Of a stretch of 36,088 bases of DNA, positions 28,466-36,088 are shown piece after piece. The position numbers and the translations under genes are program-made. Position 1 is the stretch's first letter; every line of letters starts with the position of its first letter. A model generated the notes under the pieces. That model saw only the letters and a list, made by a program, of their open reading frames with translations, did no database searches and was not told where the DNA came from. Location: NCBI GenBank assembly GCA_001825565.1, contig MHXM01000159.1, forward strand, positions 1 to 36,088, read 5' to 3'. The DNA is from Desulfuromonadaceae bacterium GWC2_58_13 (GTDB lineage Bacteria; Desulfobacterota; Desulfuromonadia; Desulfuromonadales; Trichloromonadaceae).

Positions 28466-28558
28466 GCCGGGCAATCCGGGGGGATTAACGCCCTTTATTA
28501 AAAATGTGGATCCGTCTTGACTTGGCGGCGGATTTTTGAACTCTGGAAAGGTGCGTGG

Positions 28559-30649
28559 ATGAAAATCATGTTGCATGGAATCCGCCAGTTTTTTCCGCCC
28601 GAAGCCCGTTTTGTGGCCGGCGTCTATGTTTTGCTGCTGGGAGTTTTTTCGGCCCTGCGACTGCTGCTGTTGGTCCGCAACGTCAATTTCGCCCACCAGG
28701 TGGATACCGGGGTCCTGCTGCGGAGTTTTCTGGTCGGTCTGCGTTTTGACCTGGCGGTCAGCTCGTATCTGCTGATTCCTTTGTTGCTGTTGCTGTTGCT
28801 GCCGCCGCGTTTCCGTTCCGCCGTGCTCGGCGGATTCGTCCTGCTGGCCGGCGGCCTGTTTTTTCTCGGGGTGGCCGAAGCCGAGTTTTATGGCGAGTTT
28901 GAGAGCCGGTTCAATTCCCTTGTCTACGAATACGTGGGGCACCCGAAAATCGTGGCCGGAATGATCTGGGACGGATATCCCGTGGTCCGCTACGCCCTGA
29001 TCTGGTTGGTGCTGGCCCTGGTGTTTCTGGCCGGGTTGCGCTGGTTGTACCGGCGCTGCCTTGCCGACGTTCAGGTTGTCACGACCACCCGGGGATCGCT
29101 GCTCAGGGTAATGGGGACGACCGTCGCCCTGGCCCTGATGATATTCGCTTCCCGCGGCGGAGTCGGGCATGAACCGCTACGCTGGGGGGACGCCTTTTTT
29201 TCCGAGTCGACCTTTGCCAACCACCTGGCGCTGAACGGCCTCTACACCCTCGGCCGCAGCGGTTGGGACAAAATCTACAGCAAGCAGGACTTCTGGACCA
29301 AATCGATGACGCCCGAGGCGGCCCTGGCCGCCAGTCGCGACATGTTGACACTGGTCGGTGAAACCGCTCAGGATGATCCCCGATATCCGCTCCTGCGCAG
29401 GGAAAGTTCGATGTCGCCGCTGCTTAAGCGGCAACCCGACCGACCGGCGAACGTGGTGGTTATCCTCATGGAGAGCTTTTCCGCCCGTTTTGTCGGCGCC
29501 CTTGGCGCTCCTGCGGAGCTGACTCCCGAGTTCGACCGACTGGCGGAGCGGGGAATCCTGTTCGAACGGGCCTTTTCCAACGGGACTCACACCCATCAGG
29601 GGGTGTACGCGACCCTGACGTCCTTTCCCAATTTGCCCGGTTACGAATACCTGATGAAGATGATGGAGGCCAACCAGGAATTTTCCGGGTTGCCGACCCT
29701 GCTGCGCCGGCATGATTACCAGTCGCTGTTTTTGTACAACGGATTGTTTTCCTGGGACAATAAGGAAGGATTTTTCCGCCGGCACGGCATGGACCGCTTT
29801 ATCGGCACCAACGATTATGTCGATCCCACTTTTGTCGACCCGGTTTGGGGGGTCTCCGACGTCGATGTTTTCTCCCGGGCCAACCAGGAATTTCGCGAGA
29901 TGGCCAAGAGCGGTCCGTTTTTCTCCAGTATTCTAACCCTCTCCAATCATGCTCCGTTCAACCTTCCCGAACCGCTGCCCTTCGAGCGGATTCGCACCGG
30001 CGATGTCTCCGAGGGCCGCTTTAACGGCATTCGCTACGCCGACTGGGCGTTGGGAGAATTCTTCCGTCTGGCACGGCAGGAAGACTATTTCAGAAACACC
30101 CTGTTCGTTATTACCGGCGATCATGGTTTCGGCACGCCGCCGATGATTACTCCGATGATGCTCTCCCGTTTTCATGTGCCGCTGCTCTTTTACGCGCCGG
30201 GTCTGCTGGGCGACCACGCCGAGCGGCGGCGGACGGTGGCCAGCCAGGTCGATATCGGGCCGAGCGTTCTCGGCCTGCTCGGCATGGACGACCCCCACCA
30301 GGGATGGGGGCGCAACCTCTTTTCGGCAACCTTGAAGGATGAAGGTTTTGCCGTGATCAAGCCATCCGGCGGCGAGGAACAGGTGGCCCTGATCGAGGGG
30401 GATCGGTTGCTGATGATCGCGCCCAAGGAAAAGCCCCAATTGTACCGCTACGATCTGGGGTTTCCCCCGGCCTGTTCCGAAAATCTTGCCCGAAAAGAAA
30501 AAGAGCTTGTCGGGCAGATGGAAAATCGTTTGCTGGCCTACGTCGAGACGGGTATCCTTGCTCTGCGGGGCCGTCGTCTTGGAATCCCCGAAGCCGATGC
30601 GGCGCAGGTCGGGCAGCCGGGCGGCAATGCCCTGGTTGATAATCAATAA
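28559..30649 (+). CDS. LTA synthase-like sulfatase-fold membrane transferase
   Basis: Several N-terminal TM segments, then NVVVILMESFSARFVGALG...FSNGTHTHQGVYATLTSFPNLPG...VITGDHGFG typical of LtaS/MdoB/sulfatase family. Confidence 0.85.
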   Translation: MKIMLHGIRQFFPPEARFVAGVYVLLLGVFSALRLLLLVRNVNFAHQVDTGVLLRSFLVGLRFDLAVSSYLLIPLLLLLLLPPRFRSAVLGGFVLLAGGLFFLGVAEAEFYGEFESRFNSLVYEYVGHPKIVAGMIWDGYPVVRYALIWLVLALVFLAGLRWLYRRCLADVQVVTTTRGSLLRVMGTTVALALMIFASRGGVGHEPLRWGDAFFSESTFANHLALNGLYTLGRSGWDKIYSKQDFWTKSMTPEAALAASRDMLTLVGETAQDDPRYPLLRRESSMSPLLKRQPDRPANVVVILMESFSARFVGALGAPAELTPEFDRLAERGILFERAFSNGTHTHQGVYATLTSFPNLPGYEYLMKMMEANQEFSGLPTLLRRHDYQSLFLYNGLFSWDNKEGFFRRHGMDRFIGTNDYVDPTFVDPVWGVSDVDVFSRANQEFREMAKSGPFFSSILTLSNHAPFNLPEPLPFERIRTGDVSEGRFNGIRYADWALGEFFRLARQEDYFRNTLFVITGDHGFGTPPMITPMMLSRFHVPLLFYAPGLLGDHAERRRTVASQVDIGPSVLGLLGMDDPHQGWGRNLFSATLKDEGFAVIKPSGGEEQVALIEGDRLLMIAPKEKPQLYRYDLGFPPACSENLARKEKELVGQMENRLLAYVETGILALRGRRLGIPEADAAQVGQPGGNALVDNQ

Positions 30650-30661
30650 AAAGGGTACGCC

Positions 30662-31552
30662 ATGGAAGCGGAATACCGTCCTCGTCATATCAAGCTGATT
30701 GCCAACCCGGTTGCCGGCGGCGATGCCACCGCAAAAATTCGCCAGGCCGAATTCTGCCTGGCGAAGCAGGGAGCCCGGGTCGAACTCTTTCTGACCGCCG
30801 CCCGTGGCGATGCCGCCCGGGCGGCGGCTGAAGCGAAATCCGCGGGGTTCGACCTGATCGTCGCCGCCGGTGGCGACGGCACCCTCAACGAGGTCATCAA
30901 CGGACTGGCGCCGTCATCCATTCCCCTGGCCTTTGTCCCCCTGGGGACGACCAACGTTTTTGCCCTTGAGGCGGGCATCCCCTTCGACATCGCCGGGGCC
31001 TGCCGGATTGCCCTGGGCGGCGTGCCGACCCCGATCTGTCTTGGGGCGGCCGGCGATACCCGGTTTCTGCTCATGGCCGGCGCCGGATTCGATGCCGAGG
31101 TGGTGTTCCGGGTCGATCTGCGGCTCAAGCGGCGTCTCGGCAAGCTGGCCTACCTGGTCAGCGCCGTAAAGGTTTTTTTCGAACATTCTCCACGTCCCCT
31201 TGAAGTTCTTCTCGAAGACGGTTCCCGGCGTTCTGGCTACGGTCTGATCGTCGGCAATGGACGGCTTTACGGCGGGCGCTTTTCCCTCACCCCCGGAGCC
31301 GCGCTGCCCGAGGACCAGTTCGAGGTCTGCCTGTTGCAGCGACCCGGGCGTCTGGAACTGCTTCACTGTCTGCTGCGCATGCTGCTGAAACGGCCGCTGA
31401 TTCCGGCCGGGGCGTTGTTGTTCAAGGCCCGGGAGCTGACGGTGCAAGGTGACGGAGTGCCGGTGCAGATCGATGGCGACCCTCACGGCCAGCTGCCGAT
31501 GCGTTTTCGGGCAATGCCCGGCGAGTTGGTGATGGTCATGCCCGCCGCCTGA
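30662..31552 (+). CDS. Diacylglycerol kinase family lipid kinase (DgkB/YegS-like)
   Basis: IKLIANPVAGG...IVAAGGDGTLNEVINGL...PLGTTNVFA. Confidence 0.9.
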   Translation: MEAEYRPRHIKLIANPVAGGDATAKIRQAEFCLAKQGARVELFLTAARGDAARAAAEAKSAGFDLIVAAGGDGTLNEVINGLAPSSIPLAFVPLGTTNVFALEAGIPFDIAGACRIALGGVPTPICLGAAGDTRFLLMAGAGFDAEVVFRVDLRLKRRLGKLAYLVSAVKVFFEHSPRPLEVLLEDGSRRSGYGLIVGNGRLYGGRFSLTPGAALPEDQFEVCLLQRPGRLELLHCLLRMLLKRPLIPAGALLFKARELTVQGDGVPVQIDGDPHGQLPMRFRAMPGELVMVMPAA

Positions 31553-31621
31553 TTGCCAAAGCGGGCGTGAACGGTGGCACTCGTTTTTACAGGATTTTAG
31601 CATTCGGCTCATTTTCCTTGA

Positions 31622-33175
31622 ATGGGCCAGACCGATATTGGTCGAATGGATATCGTGAGACCTGATGTGTTGAAGATTGAAGAGATGGGTCCGGTTACCG
31701 ACAGCAAGGCCCAAAATCACAAGGTTTTGGGCTTGATCGTTGTGGCTTCGGCCCTGTTGCTGTTTTTCTGGGGCATCTGGTCGATCCCTTTACTTTCCCA
31801 TAACGAGGCTCGGCGACTGGTTGTGGTCCGCGAGATGCTGGCCAACCACCAGTGGTTGACCCCGATGAAAAACGGATTGTTATACTTCGAAAAACCCCCC
31901 CTTTTTTACTGGGTCGGGAATTTTTTCAGTCTACTGTCCGGCAGCACCGCCGAGTGGGTATTGCGACTCCCCTCGGCACTGGCGGCGCTTTTCACGACCG
32001 GGTTTCTGTATCAGCGCGTCAGCAGCTATATCGGTCGTCAGCAGGCATTATTCAGCGTCCTGATCCTGATCAGCTCCCATTTTTACGTGATGAACGCCCG
32101 CCGGGCTGAAATCAATGTGTTTTTCGGGATGCTCTGCTTTTCGGCGTTGTTGCTGTATTTCGATTATCTGCAACGGGAGAAGCAGAGATATCTGTTCCTT
32201 TCGTTTACGGTCCTGGGCCTTGCGGCCCTGGCCAAGGGCCCGGTTGCCCTGGTTTTTTTTCTGCCGCCGCTTTTGATCTACGGCATTCTGCAACGGGATT
32301 GGAAGGTGTTCAGGGGGCTGGTCCATCCGCTGGGATGGTCGCTGTTTGCCTTGGTAGGAGGCTCCTGGTTTGTTTATGCTCTGTATGGCGTTCCCGACAG
32401 TCCGCTGCATGCGGTTATTCAAAAAGATATCGTGGTCAATGCGTATGAAGACGCCACGCCGGATCCGTTTTACGCCTACATCGTGTATCTGTTGGGAGCC
32501 TTTGCCCCCTGGATTCTGATCCTTTTTTACCAGCCGAAGCGTTGGCTGAAAAGGCTGTCCTCGGCCAGAGAGCGGTTTATGCTCTGTGCTTTCGGCGTGC
32601 CGTTCATCGTCATGTCCTGTTTTGCCGCCAAGCATGGCAAATACATGCTTCCCGTCTACCCGTTTCTGGCCATCGTTCTGGGCTGTGTGGTCAGCGATGT
32701 TTATGACGATTTCGGGCAACGTTGGGGGAAATCTTTTCATACCTTCTTCATCCGGCTGGCCGGGGGGCTGCTGGCGATCCTGTTCGCGGTTCTGGTTCTG
32801 GCGCCTCCCCATACCCAGAAACACCGGTTTGAAGCGCTTAAGCCTTTTGCCGAAAAAATCCGCTCTTTGCAGGGAACCGACCCGGTTTTTTCCTATCGCC
32901 GTGAACAGATTCAGCTGATTTATTATTTCGGAAGTCCGATACCGGTTCTCGATAACGGCCAGTTCAAGCGAAAACTTGAACTGGGACAATCGTTTCTTCT
33001 GGTTGCCGAGGAAGCTGACCGGTCCGCGGTGGAAGGCAGGGGGTTGTGTCTGCTTGAGGAGTTTGCTCCCTATTTGAAAAAGAAGCGCAAGGGGTTGCTC
33101 TATGGAACCTCGAATTATTGTCAAATCTCGAAAGGAAAAGATCCTGGGATGCGACGGGTCGCAGCCCTGCAATGA
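31622..33175 (+). CDS. Glycosyltransferase family 39 / ArnT-like membrane protein
   Basis: IPLLSHNEARRLVVVREMLANHQWLTPMKNGLLYFEKPPLFYWV is an ArnT/PMT-like N-terminal motif; multi-TM. Start uncertain. Confidence 0.87.
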   Translation: MGQTDIGRMDIVRPDVLKIEEMGPVTDSKAQNHKVLGLIVVASALLLFFWGIWSIPLLSHNEARRLVVVREMLANHQWLTPMKNGLLYFEKPPLFYWVGNFFSLLSGSTAEWVLRLPSALAALFTTGFLYQRVSSYIGRQQALFSVLILISSHFYVMNARRAEINVFFGMLCFSALLLYFDYLQREKQRYLFLSFTVLGLAALAKGPVALVFFLPPLLIYGILQRDWKVFRGLVHPLGWSLFALVGGSWFVYALYGVPDSPLHAVIQKDIVVNAYEDATPDPFYAYIVYLLGAFAPWILILFYQPKRWLKRLSSARERFMLCAFGVPFIVMSCFAAKHGKYMLPVYPFLAIVLGCVVSDVYDDFGQRWGKSFHTFFIRLAGGLLAILFAVLVLAPPHTQKHRFEALKPFAEKIRSLQGTDPVFSYRREQIQLIYYFGSPIPVLDNGQFKRKLELGQSFLLVAEEADRSAVEGRGLCLLEEFAPYLKKKRKGLLYGTSNYCQISKGKDPGMRRVAALQ

Positions 33176-33191
33176 AAAGGCGGGCGAGAAA

Positions 33192-33905
33192 ATGAAACTG
33201 ATATCCGTGATTGTCCCGGTTTACAACGAGGCTGAAAACCTCGGACAACTGGTGGCCGAACTGCAATCCTCGTTGTCGCCGCTGATATGCCCCCATGAGA
33301 TTCTTTTTGTCGATGATGGCAGCACCGACGAAAGTCTTGCCATCATTCGGGCTCTGGCGGCTGAGCATTCCCAAATCCAATGCATCGCTTTCGAGAAGAA
33401 CACCGGGCAATCGGCGGCGCTTTACGCCGGTTTCCAGCAGGCTCGCGGAGATGTCGTCATCACCCTGGATGCCGATCTGCAGAACGATCCGGCCGATATT
33501 CCGGTCATGCTCAGGTATTATGGGGATTACGACATGATCACCGGGTGGCGGAAAAATCGCCGGGATCCCCTGTCGAAGAAAATCGCCAGTAAGGTGGGGA
33601 ACTCGTTTCGTAACTGGATGACCCGGGAAACGATACACGATACCGGCTGTTCCCTTAAAATCATGCGGGCCGATATGCTGAAAAAGATAAAAATGTTTCG
33701 GGGCCTGCATCGGTTTCTGCCCACTTTGATGCGGCTCGAAGGGGCAAGGGTGATTGAGGTTCCGGTGAACCATCGACCGCGTTTGCACGGGGTATCCAAG
33801 TACACCAATTGGCGGCGTGGCATCGAGGGGTTTCAGGATGTTCTGGCGGTCCAATGGATGCAAAAAAGAAACCTGCGGATCAAGATAAGGGAAAGTCATG
33901 AATAA
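33192..33905 (+). CDS. Glycosyltransferase family 2 (polyprenyl-phosphate sugar transferase, ArnC/DPM-like)
   Basis: ISVIVPVYNEAENLGQLVAEL...FVDDGSTDES...DADLQNDPADIP. Confidence 0.92.
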   Translation: MKLISVIVPVYNEAENLGQLVAELQSSLSPLICPHEILFVDDGSTDESLAIIRALAAEHSQIQCIAFEKNTGQSAALYAGFQQARGDVVITLDADLQNDPADIPVMLRYYGDYDMITGWRKNRRDPLSKKIASKVGNSFRNWMTRETIHDTGCSLKIMRADMLKKIKMFRGLHRFLPTLMRLEGARVIEVPVNHRPRLHGVSKYTNWRRGIEGFQDVLAVQWMQKRNLRIKIRESHE

Positions 33906-34182
33906 TACGGAAATTTCTATCCTCGTGCTCGGGTTTGCCGGCCAGGCCCTCTTTTTCATGCGGTTTTTTGTTCAGTGGTTGCAGTCGGAAAAACACCAGA
34001 AAAGCGTGATTCCGGTCTCGTTCTGGTATTTCAGCCTGGCGGGAAGCTCTCTGCTGATGGTTTACGCGATCCTCCGCCATGACATCGTTTTCATTGTCGG
34101 TCAATCCACCGGTTTTTACATCTATCTCCGAAATCTATATTTCATTCACCGGGAAAAAAAAGAGGCGCCTGAGCCGGCCTGA
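33898..34182 (+). CDS. Lipid-A-disaccharide synthase N-terminal domain (LAB_N)-like small membrane protein
   Basis: 94 aa: GFAGQALFFMRFFVQWLQSEKHQKSVIPVSFWYFSLAGSSLLMVYAI...GQSTGFYIYLRNLYFI. Confidence 0.85.
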   Translation: MNNTEISILVLGFAGQALFFMRFFVQWLQSEKHQKSVIPVSFWYFSLAGSSLLMVYAILRHDIVFIVGQSTGFYIYLRNLYFIHREKKEAPEPA

Positions 34183-34266
34183 TGGAGGGCTTTGCCTGCC
34201 CTCCTTTCTCCCGGTGCGACGGTAAAATTCCTTGCCGCTGTGGTTCCCGCCTGTTATTTTCAATCC

Positions 34267-34794
34267 ATGAAAAACTCCGTCGAAATTTTCAACGGCCGCC
34301 TGATCTCCCTGGCCATCGAGGAACATCGGCTCCCCGACGGGCGGCGGGCCGAATTCGAGGTCGTCCATCATCCCGGCGGGGCCGCCGTGCTGCCATTGCT
34401 CGATGATGGCCGGGTGGTGCTGATCCGTCAATTTCGCCCGGCTCTGGGATCAATGGTTCTGGAAATCCCGGCCGGGCGGCTTGAACCCGGGGAAACGCCC
34501 GAAGCCTGCGTGCGGCGGGAGTTGGTCGAGGAGGTCGGCTATCGCGCCGAGACGGTCGTCAAACTCGGTGAAATGCTCCCTGCCGTTGGTTTTTGCGACG
34601 AACGTATCCACTTGTTTGTCGCTACCGGGCTGCAGCCGGCGCCCCAAGCCCTTGAGCCGGACGAGTACATTGAAGTTCTGCCGATGCCACTGGCCGATGC
34701 TCTGGCCATGGTGAGCGCCGGCCAGATTCCCGATGGCAAGACCCAACTGGCCTTGCTGCTCTGGCAGACGCGCCAGGCGGGCCCCCGACCCTGA
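34267..34794 (+). CDS. Nudix hydrolase, ADP-ribose pyrophosphatase-like
   Basis: Nudix box GRLEPGETPEACVRRELVEEVGYRAE. Confidence 0.9.
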   Translation: MKNSVEIFNGRLISLAIEEHRLPDGRRAEFEVVHHPGGAAVLPLLDDGRVVLIRQFRPALGSMVLEIPAGRLEPGETPEACVRRELVEEVGYRAETVVKLGEMLPAVGFCDERIHLFVATGLQPAPQALEPDEYIEVLPMPLADALAMVSAGQIPDGKTQLALLLWQTRQAGPRP

Positions 34795-34805
34795 AAGATA
34801 ATGAC

Positions 34806-35663
34806 ATGTCTCCCTTGCCCGATTATTATCCGTCCACCCTGCACCTGCCCTTTAATCATGAATCGATCAAGCATCTTTTCCAGCCCGAGCTCCCCGAGGC
34901 CGATCCCGGCGGGGAAGGGGTCTGGCTGCTGATTCGCGGCTCCGAATTGTTGGTGCGCGATCTTGACCTGCCGAGCGGATGTCTGCCTGCCGGTTTGAGC
35001 GAGGAAGGGTCGATCTACATCGGGCGCTGGCGAGCACAGCCCTGCCGGGTATTGCGGGTGTCGCGAAACCTCCCGGTGCCCGAGGGGCTGACGGCGGAAA
35101 ACCTGCAATCGGGCGAACCTCTCCTCTCCTTGGACCTGCTGTCGCTGGGGGCGCTGGGCGCCCATGTTTTGCATTGGGAAAACAACAGCCGTTGCTGTAG
35201 CCGCTGTGGCGGTTCGATGGCGCGGTTGGCGGGCGAATCCGGAAAAAAATGCCTTGCCTGCGGAGCTCTGCATTTCCCCCACATCCATCCCTGCGTTATT
35301 GTGCTGGTGCGGCGCGGCAACGAGGTGTTGCTGGTGCGCAAGGCCGAATGGGTGAAGGGGCGCTACGGGCTGGTGGCCGGATTTCTCGATCGGGGAGAAT
35401 GCCTGGAAGAGGCGGTGACCCGCGAAGTGCTGGAAGAAACCGGCATCCGGGTGCGGAACATCCGCTATGTCGGCAGCCAGAGCTGGCCGTTTCCCAGTCA
35501 ATTGATGGCCGGATTTGTCGCCGATTATGACGGCGGCGAAATCCGGGTGGAAGAGAAGGAACTCGAAGATGCCCGCTGGTTCGCCGTCACCGATCTGCCG
35601 GTCTTGCCGCCCAAGCGCAGCATTGCCCGGTATCTGATCGATACGTTTGCCGTGTCCGGGTAG
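34806..35663 (+). CDS. nudC: NADH pyrophosphatase (NudC family)
   Basis: Zinc motif CSRCGGSM...CLACG; Nudix box GFLDRGECLEEAVTREVLEETGI followed by SQSWPFPSQLM, the NudC signature. Confidence 0.93.
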   Translation: MSPLPDYYPSTLHLPFNHESIKHLFQPELPEADPGGEGVWLLIRGSELLVRDLDLPSGCLPAGLSEEGSIYIGRWRAQPCRVLRVSRNLPVPEGLTAENLQSGEPLLSLDLLSLGALGAHVLHWENNSRCCSRCGGSMARLAGESGKKCLACGALHFPHIHPCVIVLVRRGNEVLLVRKAEWVKGRYGLVAGFLDRGECLEEAVTREVLEETGIRVRNIRYVGSQSWPFPSQLMAGFVADYDGGEIRVEEKELEDARWFAVTDLPVLPPKRSIARYLIDTFAVSG

Positions 35664-35707
35664 GGGCGCTGCTTGCCGCGCCCAGGGCGGAGCAAGCGCC
35701 GCCCCTT
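35660..35707. repeat. REP-like hairpin, copy C (GTAGGGGCGCTGCTTGC...GCAAGCGCCGCCCC)
   Basis: Imperfect 14-bp stem; its TAG is the nudC stop codon. Confidence 0.55.
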
Positions 35708-35722
35708 GTTCAAACACCGCGC

Positions 35723-35760
35723 AAAAAAAACCCCGGGCGGGGAACCCGGGGGGCGCAAAA
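35723..35760 (-). terminator. Intrinsic terminator for the minus-strand alanine dehydrogenase gene
   Basis: Minus strand: CCGGGttccccgCCCGG-type GC stem followed by a run of T. Confidence 0.7.
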
Positions 35761-35849
35761 ATATCTCATTTTCGGGGAATCAGCCTACTCTGGAGGAGGT
35801 TTGATGGCTGGAAAAGAGATATTGCGAAAATGTGTGTCTTTCCTGCCGG

Positions 35850-36088
35850 CTACAGGGGGCAAGGCTGCCAGGAAAGATCCTGGGCCATGGACACCGGCTG
35901 GTTGCAGAGCAGGCCGCCGAAAGTGTTGATGCCCTTACGCAGCGATTCGTCTTCTTTGGCCGCCGTCGCCAAGCCCAAAGTGGCGATTTTGCGTATGTAC
36001 GGAAGGGTGGCGTTGGTCAGGGCATAGGTGCTGGTGCGGCTGACCGCCCCCGGCATGTTGGCTACCCCGTAGTGCAGGACGTCGTCTA
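35850..36088 (-). CDS. ald: Alanine dehydrogenase, C-terminal part (runs off window end)
   Basis: DDVLHYGVANMPGAVSRTSTYALTNATLPYIRKIATLGL...GINTFGGLLCNQPV. Confidence 0.92.
   Translation of the reverse strand, partial: DDVLHYGVANMPGAVSRTSTYALTNATLPYIRKIATLGLATAAKEDESLRKGINTFGGLLCNQPVSMAQDLSWQPCPL

Overview
This 36 kb window looks like an ordinary chromosomal segment of a GC-rich Gram-negative bacterium, probably a Desulfuromonadales/Geobacter-like deltaproteobacterium judging from gene content. I see no tRNA, rRNA, CRISPR array, phage or intact transposase. Recognisable genes: a multi-PAS sensor protein (partial), pldA-like phospholipase, MATE transporter, DUF4136 lipoprotein, a gamma-glutamylcyclotransferase-like protein convergent with a possible amidoligase-fold protein, a 58-aa Cys-rich mini-protein missing from the ORF track, a maf/yggS/NSS transporter/HAD phosphatase/ANK-like flippase run, a PocR-GAF-GGDEF protein, trmFO, topA, smg (DUF494), dprA, a LysM protein, cpoB/ybgF, a U32 peptidase, a phosphatase with a coupled unknown protein, a sigma-54 two-component system, an envelope-lipid operon (LtaS-like sulfatase, diacylglycerol kinase, GT39, GT2, LAB_N), two Nudix hydrolases and a partial alanine dehydrogenase. 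Most interesting: (i) between the sigma-54 response regulator and the LtaS-like gene, a long inverted repeat, a -24/-12 sigma-54 promoter match and, about 70 nt later, an intrinsic terminator, which together look like a sigma-54-dependent small RNA or attenuated leader; (ii) three GTAGGGGC-type palindromic repeats whose TAG is exactly the stop codon of the preceding gene (yggS, maf, nudC); (iii) the GGCT/amidoligase-like convergent pair; (iv) the co-operonic LtaS-like transferase and DAG kinase, suggesting lipid head-group transfer with DAG recycling. All functional statements are inferences from reading the sequence; no searches were run.
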